Shown here one piece after another: positions 18,551 through 27,519 of a DNA stretch of 64,000 nt. The position numbers were made by a program, and so were the translations under genes. The DNA comes from an uncultured Bacilli bacterium (GTDB lineage Bacteria; Bacillota_I; Bacilli_A; RFN20; CAG-826), in the NCBI GenBank assembly GCA_934700895.1, contig CAKUXV010000002.1:62001-126000 (forward strand), read 5' to 3'. Numbering within the stretch: position 1 is the first letter of the stretch; every line of letters starts with the position of its first letter. The notes beneath the pieces are model-generated. The model searched no databases. It was given only the letters and a program-made list of their open reading frames with translations, and was not told where the DNA came from.

Positions 18551-19848
18551 TTAAAGTAGGCTTAGTTAGTTTAGGTTGCGCAAAAAACCTTATCGATAGC
18601 GAGATGATTCTTGCAATGTTCCCTCGGGATCGTTTTTTGCTTAGCAACAATCCACAGGAAAGCGATTTGATCATCGTCAATACCTGCGGCTTCATCGAAT
18701 CCGCGAAAGAAGAATCCATCCAAACCATTTTTGAAATGGCGGGATATGGAGCCAAAATCGTGGTGGTTGGATGCTTGGCCGAACGCTATTACGATGACCT
18801 CGTGAAGGAATTGCCAGAAGCGAATGCAATCGTGAAAATCTCGAACTATGACGAACTGCCGAAAGTCTTGGAAGAATTAACGGGGGAAAATGGAATTTTG
18901 CCGATGAACCCGTTGCGTCGCGTCGTTTCTACCGCCCCCTATTGCGCGTATTTAAGAATTTCGGAAGGGTGCAATAATTTCTGCTCTTTCTGCGCAATCC
19001 CTTATATTCGTGGCCGTTTCCGCTCTCGCCCCTTTGAAGAGATTCTAGAAGAAGCTCGGGACCTTTATCGTCATGGGGTAAAAGAAATCTCCCTTATTTC
19101 ACAAGATACCACGAATTATGGCATTGATTTCCCACACCAAAAACCCAATATCGTGGATTTACTGAAAGAAATGGAAGCTATCGGTTTCTTCTCGATTCGC
19201 CTGCTATACCTTTATCCCAGCGAAATCAGCGATGAATTGATTCATCTCATCGCGAATAGCAAGCAAATCGCCCATTATTTCGATATTCCCGTTCAATGTG
19301 CCAGCGATCATTTGCTTAAGGCCATGCGCCGTCACGCCGATGCGAAGAAAACCTTGGAATTATTTGATAAAATTCGTGAAATTTGCCCTGATGCCATCCT
19401 TCGCACCACTCTTATTTCCGGCTTCCCCGGAGAAAATGAAGAGGATCAAAAAGAAACAATCGAATTCTTGAAACGCGTTCGTTTCGACCACATGGGATGC
19501 TTTGCCTATTCCCGAGAAGAGGGGACGGCGAGCTACGTTTATTCTGACCAAATTCCCGAGGATTTAAAAGAAGCCCGCAAAGCTGAGCTCATGAAGATTC
19601 AGCGTAAGATTGCTTATGACCAAGCAAAGAAGCAGGTGGGAAAAATTTATCCTGGCATCGTCACGGGTAAAGGAAAAAGCGAGGGGGAATATGTTTTCCG
19701 CTGCGCTTGGAACGCACCAGATGATATTGATGGTTCCGTGGTTTTCCATAGCCCGGTCGCTTTGAAAGAAGGCGATTTGGTGAAGGTTAAAATTACTTCC
19801 GCCTTCGTCTACGACTTGATGGGCGAATTCGTTTCGATGTGCGAATGA
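18547..19848 (+). CDS. rimO: Ribosomal protein uS12 methylthiotransferase RimO
   Basis: Radical SAM methylthiotransferase of 433 residues. The N-terminal UPF0004 cluster Cys appear in SLGCAKNLIDSE, NTCG and GCLAE; the radical SAM motif CNNFCSFC is near residue 142; a TRAM domain ends the protein. The sequence GCAKNLIDSE is characteristic of RimO rather than MiaB. It modifies Asp88 of ribosomal protein S12. It overlaps the malQ stop by four bases and has no functional link to sugar genes. Its last 40 bases are overlapped by a gene on the other strand. Confidence 0.94.
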   Translation: MIKVGLVSLGCAKNLIDSEMILAMFPRDRFLLSNNPQESDLIIVNTCGFIESAKEESIQTIFEMAGYGAKIVVVGCLAERYYDDLVKELPEANAIVKISNYDELPKVLEELTGENGILPMNPLRRVVSTAPYCAYLRISEGCNNFCSFCAIPYIRGRFRSRPFEEILEEARDLYRHGVKEISLISQDTTNYGIDFPHQKPNIVDLLKEMEAIGFFSIRLLYLYPSEISDELIHLIANSKQIAHYFDIPVQCASDHLLKAMRRHADAKKTLELFDKIREICPDAILRTTLISGFPGENEEDQKETIEFLKRVRFDHMGCFAYSREEGTASYVYSDQIPEDLKEARKAELMKIQRKIAYDQAKKQVGKIYPGIVTGKGKSEGEYVFRCAWNAPDDIDGSVVFHSPVALKEGDLVKVKITSAFVYDLMGEFVSMCE

Positions 19849-20228
19849 GCTTGAACGAGCTTTAATTCGTGAAAACCGTAAGGAAGGATGTAGGGAGAAT
19901 TCTCCAAATGTACCGCCGCCCCTTGGGTGGAAGGGAAAATATCGACGATTTCTCCTTTCCTTCCTTTTTCTATGCCGCATTGGCTTTTCAAAGTCTCGAC
20001 AATATCCCCTTTATGGAAAGGAGTAGGCGAAGGCTTTTCGTTTACTAAGCGTAATTCGTCTTCGTAGAATTCGTAGGACCCGACGCAGGCATCTTCCGTT
20101 GCATAAAATCCGACGATGTAGGAATTGGTTTTGGGGTGAATCGCGTCAATTCTTCCACAGTCGCCTTCTTTGGCTACCCCCCGTTCTACGTAAGTGAGGA
20201 CGGAATCTCCAACGTGAAATTTGCTCAT
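19809..20228 (-). CDS. Tandem SH3/KOW-like small protein, unknown function
   Basis: A 139-residue protein built from two similar halves. Residues 4-58 begin FHVGDSV and end DELRLV; residues 71-125 begin FHKGDIV and end HELKLV, each with a G-x-I-(D/V) turn in the middle. That pattern suggests two SH3-like or KOW-like barrels from an internal duplication, often seen in nucleic-acid or ribosome-binding proteins. The first half is Cys/Gly containing. The 3' end overlaps rimO antisense by 40 bases. No family name can be given. Confidence 0.65.
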   Translation of the reverse strand: MSKFHVGDSVLTYVERGVAKEGDCGRIDAIHPKTNSYIVGFYATEDACVGSYEFYEDELRLVNEKPSPTPFHKGDIVETLKSQCGIEKGRKGEIVDIFPSTQGAAVHLENSPYILPYGFHELKLVQAHSHIETNSPIKS

Positions 20229-20231
20229 GGC

Positions 20232-20237
20232 TATAAT
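20232..20237 (+). promoter_or_regulatory. -10 element of the capG-capF operon
   Basis: TATAAT 17 bases upstream of the capG start. TG four bases before the hexamer approaches an extended -10. No convincing -35. Confidence 0.5.
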
Positions 20238-20254
20238 TTAGGAGTCCTCCCTTT

Positions 20255-21475
20255 ATGAATCAAGGTTTGTGGGCTAAAATATCGACCATGAGCACACAAA
20301 AACGCCTGAAACTATTAACGATTTTGGGAACGCGTCCTGAAATTATTCGCCTGTCGGAAGTCATGAAGGCCTGCGATAAAGCCTTCGATCAGAAAATCGT
20401 CCATACAGGACAAAATTACGATTATGAATTGAATGAGATTTTCTTTGAAGAATTAGGCCTTCGCCGTCCGGATTATTATTTGGGGGTTGCCGGGAAAAAC
20501 CTCGGCCAAACCATGGGGGCCGTTTTGGAAAAAAGCTACGAGCTTATCCAAAAGGAAAACCCAGATTGCATCTTGGTTTTGGGGGATACCAATTCCGCGC
20601 TAAGCGCGATTTCCGCTAAAAGGCTCAAATGCCCCATCTTCCACATGGAAGCGGGAAACCGGTGCTGGGATTGGTCGGTTGCCGAAATGACGAACCGCAC
20701 GATTGTTGACCATATCGCTGATTTTAATATGCCCTATTCGGATTATGCCTATTCGAATTTGCTTCACGAAGGAATCGATCCTGAATTTATGCTGAAGACG
20801 GGTTCCCCCATGCGGGAGGTGTTGAACGCCCACCAAGGCCAAATTGAGCATTCGGATATCCTCGCTCGCCTTGGGCTAGAGGATAAGAAATATCTTCTTG
20901 TTTCCTGCCACCGCGAAGAAAACGTGGACATACCTTCGAAATTCAATCGGGTTTTTCCGTCTTTGAATCGCATTGCCGAAGAATTTAAGATGCCGGTGAT
21001 TTTCTCCGTTCATCCCAGGACGAGAAAACGCTTGGAGGAACGCCATTTTGCATTGAGCCCCTATTTCGTGGACGCAAAGCCCTTTGGCTTCTTCGAATAT
21101 GTGTGTCTGGAAAAGCATGCCCATTGCGTGCTAAGCGATTCGGGAACCTTGACGGAAGAAAGTTCCCTTTTGGATTTTCCAGGCGTTTTAATTCGGACTT
21201 CCACCGAACGCCAAGAAGGGGTGATTCATGGAAGCATTGCCATCGGTGGGGTCGATTACGAAACCATTCGCCCTGCTATCGATAAAGCTTTAGAAATCCA
21301 TAAACCCGGAAATAACCTAAGCATTGTCCCCGACTACGAAAATGAGGAAGTTTCTCGTCTTGTGGTTGAATCCATTCAAAATAACGTGGAAAAAATCAAT
21401 CGGCACACTTGGCTAAAGGGCGTAGAAAAAGATCCTCGCGAAATGGGGCCGGAAACGAAGGTGGAACCACGGTGA
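20255..21475 (+). CDS. capG: UDP-HexNAc 2-epimerase, CapG/WbjD (FnlC)-like
   Basis: Non-hydrolysing UDP-GlcNAc 2-epimerase fold, 406 residues. ILGTRPEIIRLSEVM near residue 18, HTGQNYDYE near 47, SVHPRTRKRLEE near 250 and SDSGTLTEESS near 285 are the family landmarks. Because the next gene is CapF-like, the best reading is CapG/WbjD, the last step of UDP-N-acetyl-L-fucosamine synthesis, rather than WecB. GGAG is placed ten bases before the ATG; an alternative start 33 bases on lacks one. Confidence 0.8.
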   Translation: MNQGLWAKISTMSTQKRLKLLTILGTRPEIIRLSEVMKACDKAFDQKIVHTGQNYDYELNEIFFEELGLRRPDYYLGVAGKNLGQTMGAVLEKSYELIQKENPDCILVLGDTNSALSAISAKRLKCPIFHMEAGNRCWDWSVAEMTNRTIVDHIADFNMPYSDYAYSNLLHEGIDPEFMLKTGSPMREVLNAHQGQIEHSDILARLGLEDKKYLLVSCHREENVDIPSKFNRVFPSLNRIAEEFKMPVIFSVHPRTRKRLEERHFALSPYFVDAKPFGFFEYVCLEKHAHCVLSDSGTLTEESSLLDFPGVLIRTSTERQEGVIHGSIAIGGVDYETIRPAIDKALEIHKPGNNLSIVPDYENEEVSRLVVESIQNNVEKINRHTWLKGVEKDPREMGPETKVEPR

Positions 21476-22578
21476 ACGTCCTAATTACTGGTGCAAAAGG
21501 TTTTTTGGGGAGAAACGTCTCCCTCTATCTTTCTGCGCGCGGGTATACCATCCTCCCTTACGATATCGATAACCGTCCCGATGAACTTCCTGATTTGCTA
21601 AAACAAGCGGATGCCATCCTTCATTTTGCAGGGGTTAATCGCCCATTGAAAACAGAAGAATTCTTGGATGGCAACGTGTTTTTCACGAAACGTTTGCTAG
21701 AAGAAGCGGCGGCCTCAAACAAGAAAATCCCCCTTTTATTTACCTCCTCGATTCAAGCCGAAAAGGAAAATCCCTACGGGGTTAGCAAAAAAACGGCGGA
21801 AGACCTGCTCTTTGAATTTTCCAAAAAACAGGATTACCCCGTTTGCATTTACCGCCTTTATAACGTCTATGGAAAAGGGTGCCGTCCTTTTTATAATTCC
21901 GTCATTGCGACCTGGTGCTATCAAATTGCTCACGGTCAGCCCATCGATGTTAACCCCGAAAATCCTCTCATCTCCTTTGTTTTTATCGATGATATTTGCC
22001 AGGAATTTGAGCGGTTTTTAAAAGGGAAAGTCCCTTGCGACGACGCTATCCATTACGTAGAGCCCCACGATGAAAAGCATCTCCAAGAGGTCGCGGATTG
22101 GATTCGAAGTTTCCCCGAAGGCCGTTCTAAAGGCATGCTTTCTCCTCAAGAAGGTTTCGCCAAAAAACTCTACAGCACCTATTTAACCTACCTAGAACCC
22201 GAAGATTTTGTTTACGACCTATGTTCTCACGTGGACGAACGCGGGAGTTTTACAGAATTTTTAAAAACTCCGAATTTTGGTCAAGTATCCGTGAATGTTG
22301 CTCACCCGGGGATTAGCAAGGGCAACCATTACCATCACTTGAAAAACGAAAAATTCTTGGTTGTTTCCGGAACTTGTGAAATTGCCCTGCGAAAAGTAGG
22401 GGAGAAAACCATCCATCGCTTTGTATGTTCGGGAGATCGTCTTCAAGTCGTGGATATCCCGGCGGGATATACCCATTCCATTAAAAATGTCGGGAATGCA
22501 GACGCCGTTACAATCATGTGGGCGAATGAACTCTACGACCCAGAAAATCCCGATACTTACATAGAAAAAGTCGAATAA
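21472..22578 (+). CDS. capF: CapF/WbjC-like bifunctional reductase with C-terminal cupin
   Basis: A 368-residue protein: an N-terminal Rossmann SDR domain (VLITGAKGFLGRN, later the YGVSKKTAE catalytic Tyr/Lys) and from about residue 255 a cupin with GNHYHHLKNEKFLVVSG and the late HSIKNVG. This architecture and length define CapF, which epimerises and reduces the 4-keto intermediate in UDP-L-FucNAc synthesis. I take GTG at 21472 as the start because it overlaps the capG stop, has GAAGGTGGA upstream and gives the normal CapF length. CapE is not in the window. Confidence 0.85.
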   Translation: MNVLITGAKGFLGRNVSLYLSARGYTILPYDIDNRPDELPDLLKQADAILHFAGVNRPLKTEEFLDGNVFFTKRLLEEAAASNKKIPLLFTSSIQAEKENPYGVSKKTAEDLLFEFSKKQDYPVCIYRLYNVYGKGCRPFYNSVIATWCYQIAHGQPIDVNPENPLISFVFIDDICQEFERFLKGKVPCDDAIHYVEPHDEKHLQEVADWIRSFPEGRSKGMLSPQEGFAKKLYSTYLTYLEPEDFVYDLCSHVDERGSFTEFLKTPNFGQVSVNVAHPGISKGNHYHHLKNEKFLVVSGTCEIALRKVGEKTIHRFVCSGDRLQVVDIPAGYTHSIKNVGNADAVTIMWANELYDPENPDTYIEKVE

Positions 22579-22608
22579 AAAATTGACCGAATTTGGCCAA
22601 TTTTCTAT
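22579..22608 (+). terminator. Terminator between capF and a convergent small gene
   Basis: AAAATTGACC / GGCCAATTTT, ten-base stem with one mismatch, T-rich on both strands, so it could stop transcription both ways. Confidence 0.6.
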
Positions 22609-22621
22609 TCTATGGTTTGCC

Positions 22622-22996
22622 CTATTTGCCTTGTGTTGCACCAAGAACGATGGAGAGAACGCCGGCAGGAACACCCGAGAAGACGATGGATAGAATACCA
22701 ACGTGATTAGCGTTCCGCGGGACGGGACCAGTTTATCGGCTTGGACGCGAATCACAAAGCAAAGAACTCCGCTGACCGTGCAGGCGATAATGCCATAGAT
22801 ACAAGTGCCGATGCCGGCGGCAATGGCGGCAGCAGCTGCGGCGATATTCGATTCCGTCGCGCCTTGGTTTTGCAAAATTTGCAGGGTTTCCGCTTGGTTA
22901 AAAACCAAAACAAAGAGGCAGATGAGACAAATAGCTGCTCCGATAAAGCTGAGAATTCCTTGAATTAAAGAAACGATAGACGTAGCTTTTTTTCAT
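22622..22996 (-). pseudogene. Frame-broken small membrane protein, paralogue of the 23045-23404 gene
   Basis: The start has a fine site (AAAGGAG) and ATG followed by seven A, as in its paralogue, but here the next codons only make sense with six A: the recovered peptide then reads MKKATSIVSLIQGIL. Near base 22728 a run of three A must be four to reach the C-terminal VGILSIVFSGVPAGVLSI. The two shifts cancel, so total length is exactly 125 codons. As written, the ATG frame stops after about 33 codons. Four hydrophobic spans would be encoded. It could be a real decayed copy or homopolymer sequencing error. Confidence 0.65.
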
Positions 22997-23044
22997 AAAA
23001 ACTCCTTTATTTATTCATTGTTATAAAGGTTTGGCCGGCTATTG

Positions 23045-23404
23045 CTATTCCTTTGCCGAACAAGCAATGCTCAAAATTCCAGAGACCGGGGTTAAGCATA
23101 GAATATTAAGGATTCCAAGGGTTCTTAAAGCGCCTTTTTTCGTCGGTGTTTTTCTGCAAATTCCGGCGATGACAAAACTGAAAACCGCTCCAAGAATGAG
23201 CAAAGCGCTTGCAACGATAAGGCTATAGCCAAGAATCATGACAGTCGGGTCGGTGGTAACGGCTTCTCCGCCAGCGGCCCCTCCGATTCCTTCCCCGATT
23301 CCATGTAGGACGACGCAGATAAACCCATAGATGAAGGCGGCTATGGCACCTCCTACGTTGATGATCCCTTCGATAATAGAAACAATAAGTGTTGTTTTTT
23401 TCAT
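23045..23404 (-). CDS. Small four-span membrane protein
   Basis: A 119-residue intact protein starting MKKTTLIVSIIEGI, with three or four hydrophobic segments, a Gly-rich loop near residue 40 and a conserved-looking end PVSGILSIACSAKE. AAAGGAATTC precedes the ATG. Its downstream neighbour on the same strand is a broken paralogue 48 bases away, so this is a tandem duplication. Resembles small DUF4064-like membrane proteins, but I cannot assign a function. Confidence 0.65.
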   Translation of the reverse strand: MKKTTLIVSIIEGIINVGGAIAAFIYGFICVVLHGIGEGIGGAAGGEAVTTDPTVMILGYSLIVASALLILGAVFSFVIAGICRKTPTKKGALRTLGILNILCLTPVSGILSIACSAKE

Positions 23405-23514
23405 ACATGAATTCCTTTGTTGTTTATCATTATCCCAAAAATACCGAAGAAAGGTATCTTTTTCTAAAAAGAAAGGTTAGTTGAGTCAAAATCCTTTCCG
23501 TATATCGGTATTCT

Positions 23515-23543
23515 TTGCGCGTAGGCGCGTAGAAGCCTATAAT
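23515..23543 (+). promoter_or_regulatory. Promoter of enolase
   Basis: TTGCGC, 17 bases, perfect TATAAT; about 48 bases of leader follow, with AAAGGAG before the start. Confidence 0.65.
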
Positions 23544-23598
23544 AATTCACGTCCGATTGTAGAAAGAAACAATCGTTTAAAGGAGAAAATTCAAAAAC

Positions 23599-24912
23599 AT
23601 GGACACCAAAATTGTCAAAGTCTATGGCCGCCAGATCATCGATTCCCGCGGCAATCCAACCGTTGAAGCGGAAGTGACCCTTGCCGATGGCACCGTTGGC
23701 CGCAGCGCTTCGCCTTCTGGCGCCTCTACCGGCACCCGCGAAGCCCTCGAACTTCGCGATGGCGACAAATCCGTTTATGGCGGAAAAGGCGTTTTGACCG
23801 CCGTTAAGAACATCAACGAAATCATTGCTCCAGCTTTAATTGGCCTCGATGCTCGCAACACCTTCCTCGTCGATGAGACGATGATTAAGCTTGACGGCAC
23901 CGAAAATAAATCCAAACTCGGCGCGAATGCGATCCTTGCCGTTTCGCTTGCTGCTGCTCACGCTGCTGCCCTTTCCCTCCATGAACCGCTTTATCGTTTC
24001 ATTGGTGGAACCAGCTCCAACACCCTTCCCGTTCCGATGATGAACATCATGAACGGCGGTGCTCACGCGGACGACAACATCGACTCCCAAGAATTCTTGA
24101 TCATGCCGGTTGGCGCTTCCACCTGGAGCGAAGCTCTTCGCTGGTGCACCGAGGTCTTCCACGCTTTGCAGAAGATCCTCAAGGAACGTGGACTTTCCAC
24201 CGGCGCTGGTGATGAAGGCGGATTCGCCCCGAACACCAAGCACGGTTCCGATGAAGAAGTTCTCACCCTTATCATGGAAGGCATCGAAAAAGCCGGCTAT
24301 GTTCCCGGCAAAGACTTCATGCTCGCCATGGACGCCGCTGCCTCCGAATGGGCCAAGGGCGAAAAGAGCGAAGATGGACAAGTCATCTATCATCAGCCGA
24401 AATCCGGCAAGACCTATACTTCCGATCAATTGATCCGTCATTGGGCCAAACTCGCCAACGAATTCCCGCTCATCTCTCTTGAAGATGGTATGGCCGAAGG
24501 CGACTGGGAAGGCTGGAAGAAACTCCACGATAAGCTCGGCAAGAAGATCCAACTCATCGGCGATGACCTCTTTGTCACCAACACCAAGATCATCAAAGAA
24601 GGCATTGAGAAAGACGTTGCCAACTCTGTTTTGATCAAACTCAACCAAATCGGCACCCTCACCGAAACGATCAACGCCATCAAGATGGCGAAGAACGCTG
24701 GCTGGACCGCGGTTGTTTCCCACCGTTCTGGCGAAACCGAAGACACCACGATTGCGGACCTTGTCGTTGCTCTCAACGCGGGCCAAATCAAGACCGGTGC
24801 CCCGAACCGCACGGAACGTGTTGCCAAATACAACCAACTTCTCCGCATTGAAGAAGAGCTTGGCGAAAACGCCGTTTATCCCGGCATCAAAGCTTTCCGC
24901 TTCAATAAGTAA
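23599..24912 (+). CDS. eno: Enolase
   Basis: Glycolytic enolase, 437 residues, converting 2-phosphoglycerate to phosphoenolpyruvate in the cytoplasm. IDSRGNPTVE near residue 13, SGASTGTREALE near 38, the metal ligands in AMDAAASEW and SLEDGMAE, the catalytic Lys region LIKLNQIGT near 347 and the SHRSGETEDTTIADL signature near 375 are all present. Codon choice is noticeably C-rich at third positions compared with neighbours, as expected for a highly expressed gene. It stands alone with its own promoter and terminator. Confidence 0.98.
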   Translation: MDTKIVKVYGRQIIDSRGNPTVEAEVTLADGTVGRSASPSGASTGTREALELRDGDKSVYGGKGVLTAVKNINEIIAPALIGLDARNTFLVDETMIKLDGTENKSKLGANAILAVSLAAAHAAALSLHEPLYRFIGGTSSNTLPVPMMNIMNGGAHADDNIDSQEFLIMPVGASTWSEALRWCTEVFHALQKILKERGLSTGAGDEGGFAPNTKHGSDEEVLTLIMEGIEKAGYVPGKDFMLAMDAAASEWAKGEKSEDGQVIYHQPKSGKTYTSDQLIRHWAKLANEFPLISLEDGMAEGDWEGWKKLHDKLGKKIQLIGDDLFVTNTKIIKEGIEKDVANSVLIKLNQIGTLTETINAIKMAKNAGWTAVVSHRSGETEDTTIADLVVALNAGQIKTGAPNRTERVAKYNQLLRIEEELGENAVYPGIKAFRFNK

Positions 24913-24936
24913 TTCTCTTTCTTAAATAGAATGGAG

Positions 24937-24959
24937 AGCGCCCTTTCGGGGGCGCTTTT
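24937..24959 (+). terminator. Enolase terminator
   Basis: AGCGCCC / GGGCGCT stem followed by TTTT. Confidence 0.85.
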
Positions 24960-24990
24960 CCATTTTCGGACTTTGCGTTACAATGGACCA

Positions 24991-25962
24991 ATGAAAAAAT
25001 ACGAACGTATTTGCATTTACTCTCTTCTTGGCATTCTTTTGTTGGTAAGCCTCTTCTTGGATCTTCCCATTACCCAAGGCTTATATGCTCCGACCCATTT
25101 ATTTGGTCAAATCGGAGAAATGAGCGCTGAAATCCCTGCCTATCTCATTTTGATTTTCGCCTGCGCCTTGCTATTCCGCTTCCATCCTCATTTCAAAAAC
25201 AAAGTCGCGGACATCTTTTTAGCGATTGGGATCGGAGCGGTTACCTTGTTTGTCTCCTATTATGGAGGAAGCCATTTTCTAAAACTTCTTAACCGCGTGA
25301 CCTGTCGCGTTGGGGAAAATGCGTTCCCTGCTTATTTTAAATGGATTTATGGGTTGGCTTTCTTGGGATTGGGCGCACCCTGGGCTTGGCTGATTTCAAA
25401 AGAATCCGCCAAAGAAGCCTTTGTTTTTGGCTTATTCGTTCTTGCTGTGTATGCTTTGTTATTGGTGGTGATGCAAGGATTGAAAATGCTTTGGCTTCGC
25501 CCTCGGTATCGAACTCTTGTTGCTTTGTTCGGAGAAGAAGCGGCGGCAAGTTATTGGAAACCCGTTTGGAGTATCAACGGCTGGTGGAGTTTTTCTTCTT
25601 ATTCCCCCGAGGTTCTTGGTGAAGCTACCGTGAATAATGCTATGGCAAGCTTAGGAATATCCAAATGGGGAAAAGAAGAATTCTACAGTTTTCCTAGCGG
25701 TCACACGATGAATTTCATTGGTTCCATGTCCATCTGCATGATTTCTTCCTTCGTTCCCAAATTAAAAGGAAAAGAAATCTATGTTCGAATCGTCTTCTAT
25801 GTTTTGGGTGTTTGTGTGGCGTTGAGCCGCATCGTCCGTGGCGCGCACAATTTAAGTGATGTCACCTTCGGATTCCTTCTCGGGACCCTTGGTTTCGACA
25901 TGATTTCGACTTATTTCCTACCTTTTTTAGAAAAAGTCATGAATAAAAAAGCAGCGATTTAA
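24991..25962 (+). CDS. PAP2-family membrane phosphatase
   Basis: A 323-residue protein with about eight spans. The three PAP2 motifs are visible: KMLWLRPR near residue 163 (a slightly shortened first motif), PSGHTMNF near 235 and SRIVRGAHNLSD near 280, giving the two catalytic His. Such enzymes dephosphorylate phosphatidic acid, phosphatidylglycerophosphate or undecaprenyl diphosphate at the membrane. MKKYERI is chosen as the start; an upstream ATG lies inside the eno terminator. TACAAT ends six bases before this ATG and there is no Shine-Dalgarno site, suggesting a leaderless transcript. Confidence 0.8.
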   Translation: MKKYERICIYSLLGILLLVSLFLDLPITQGLYAPTHLFGQIGEMSAEIPAYLILIFACALLFRFHPHFKNKVADIFLAIGIGAVTLFVSYYGGSHFLKLLNRVTCRVGENAFPAYFKWIYGLAFLGLGAPWAWLISKESAKEAFVFGLFVLAVYALLLVVMQGLKMLWLRPRYRTLVALFGEEAAASYWKPVWSINGWWSFSSYSPEVLGEATVNNAMASLGISKWGKEEFYSFPSGHTMNFIGSMSICMISSFVPKLKGKEIYVRIVFYVLGVCVALSRIVRGAHNLSDVTFGFLLGTLGFDMISTYFLPFLEKVMNKKAAI

Positions 25963-25969
25963 CGCTGCT
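25944..25969 (-). terminator. Terminator of pyk
   Basis: On the minus strand AGCAGCG / CGCTGCT is followed by TTTTTT. It overlaps the last codons of the PAP2 gene. Confidence 0.8.
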
Positions 25970-26005
25970 CTTCAAGGAAGATTTTCTGCCATCATAAGAT
26001 GGCTT

Positions 26006-27463
26006 TTATTCAATTTCACGGACCTTATTGACGGTAAGAATACGCATGAAGTTGGTTTTTCCGGCGCCGGTAGGAGTACCGCCACTCATCAAAATCGGGC
26101 TTCCTTCTTGGATGCCGAGATCGCGAGCAATCTTCAAGGCGATGACTTCCATTTCTTCGATGAAATCAGGTAAACGATCCGTTTTCAGAAGAACGGGGTA
26201 GACTCCCCATTGCCATGCCCCACACATCGCGGCCGCGCGATGATTGGTCACTGAGATGATGGGGCAACAAGGACGGGATTTAGAAATGCGAGCACTGGAT
26301 TTTCCGGTTTCGGTGAAATTGACGATGAGCTTGGCCCCAATCAGTAACGCCGTGTTGGCAACAGCGTTAGAAATCGCGTCATTATTGGTTTTATCCGAAG
26401 TATCAAAGGCTTCCTTGGCTAATTTTTCGTAATCGAGATATTGTTCCATTTTCGAGGCGATGCGAGCTTGCATCGTTACGGCTTCAACCGGATAGTCTCC
26501 CGAAGCACTTTCAGCCGAAAGCATGACACAGTCGGTTCCTTCTTCGATAGCGGTTGCAACGTCGGAAACCTCTGCTCGTGTGGGGCGCGGGTGAGAGACC
26601 ATGGAATCAAGCATTTGAGTTGCCGTGATAACGGGTTTTCCGCGTTTTCTACACTGGGCAATGATATGGCGTTGGGCAACCGGAACGTCTTCTGGAGGGA
26701 TTTCTACGCCCAAATCACCGCGAGCCACCATGATTCCATCCGCGGCTTCAATGATTTGATCGACTTTTTCTAAACCTTCTGGGTTTTCGATTTTGGCAAA
26801 GACGGGAATATCGGGATCCCCGTATTTCTTAAGAATCGCTTTTAAGTCCGCAATATCTTCGGGACGACGGACGAAGGAAGCAAAGATCGCGTCCACGTGA
26901 TGTTCGCATCCAAACTTCAAGTCTGCTTCGTCCTTGGGTGAAATGTAGGGCATGGAGAGGCGAGAGAAGGGGCAATTCACGCCTTTTTGATCCTTGAGGA
27001 TATGGTTGTTTTGGGCTTCAACAACGATTTCGTTTTTGTCGTGATCCAATTCTTTGACCAACAAGTCCAAATTGCCATCGTCGATGAGGATGTGACTGCC
27101 AACGGATACGTCATTGATGAGGTTTTCGTGGGTAACGGAGAATCCGTCCGCGTCCCCTAAACGATTTTTCATGCTGATGCGCATGATTTGGCCTTCGTGA
27201 ACAGGAACCTTACCATCTTTCATTAATCCCGTGCGGATTTCTGGCCCTTTGGTATCCAAGGCCACGGGGATATAAATGCCTTGCTTTTCGTAATCGCGAG
27301 CAATGACGATTTTATTGAGCTGTTCCGCGTAATCGCCGTGAGAAAAATTGATTCTCATCACGTTCATGCCGGCTTTATAGAGCTCGAGGATGGATTTGGG
27401 GTTATCGGTTGCCGGGCCGATCGTAGCGATAATTTTCGTTTTCTTTTCAATGTTATGCAGCAT
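26006..27463 (-). CDS. pyk: Pyruvate kinase
   Basis: A 485-residue enzyme making pyruvate and ATP from phosphoenolpyruvate. The N-terminal TIGPATDNP, MRINFSHGD near residue 35, ALDTKGPEIRTG near 70, the active-site signature IFAKIENPEGLE near 235 and ARGDLGVEIP near 260 are present, as is GTDCVMLSAESASGDYP. There is no extra C-terminal phosphohistidine domain, unlike Bacillus Pyk. GGAGG lies nine bases before the ATG. It lies downstream of pfkA, with a terminator between them. Confidence 0.97.
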   Translation of the reverse strand: MLHNIEKKTKIIATIGPATDNPKSILELYKAGMNVMRINFSHGDYAEQLNKIVIARDYEKQGIYIPVALDTKGPEIRTGLMKDGKVPVHEGQIMRISMKNRLGDADGFSVTHENLINDVSVGSHILIDDGNLDLLVKELDHDKNEIVVEAQNNHILKDQKGVNCPFSRLSMPYISPKDEADLKFGCEHHVDAIFASFVRRPEDIADLKAILKKYGDPDIPVFAKIENPEGLEKVDQIIEAADGIMVARGDLGVEIPPEDVPVAQRHIIAQCRKRGKPVITATQMLDSMVSHPRPTRAEVSDVATAIEEGTDCVMLSAESASGDYPVEAVTMQARIASKMEQYLDYEKLAKEAFDTSDKTNNDAISNAVANTALLIGAKLIVNFTETGKSSARISKSRPCCPIISVTNHRAAAMCGAWQWGVYPVLLKTDRLPDFIEEMEVIALKIARDLGIQEGSPILMSGGTPTGAGKTNFMRILTVNKVREIE

Positions 27464-27487
27464 AAATAGAGCCTCCGTTATGCCCTA

Positions 27488-27508
27488 GAAAAAGGCGCTT
27501 GAAGCGCC
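27488..27508 (-). terminator. Terminator or attenuator between pfkA and pyk
   Basis: GGCGC / GCGCC stem (extendable to seven pairs) followed on the minus strand by TTTTT. Confidence 0.8.
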
Positions 27509-27519
27509 CTGGGGTTGTC

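Noticed and set aside
23836..24837. Long open frame antisense to enolase (about 330 codons)
   Set aside because: It lies wholly inside a certain enolase gene with strong codon bias; the frame is open only because of the biased codons on the other strand, and its translation shows no domain.
24910..25254. Upstream ATG (24931) for the PAP2 gene
   Set aside because: It would be translated from inside the enolase terminator and adds no family sequence; the start at 24991 fits the -10 and the membrane topology.
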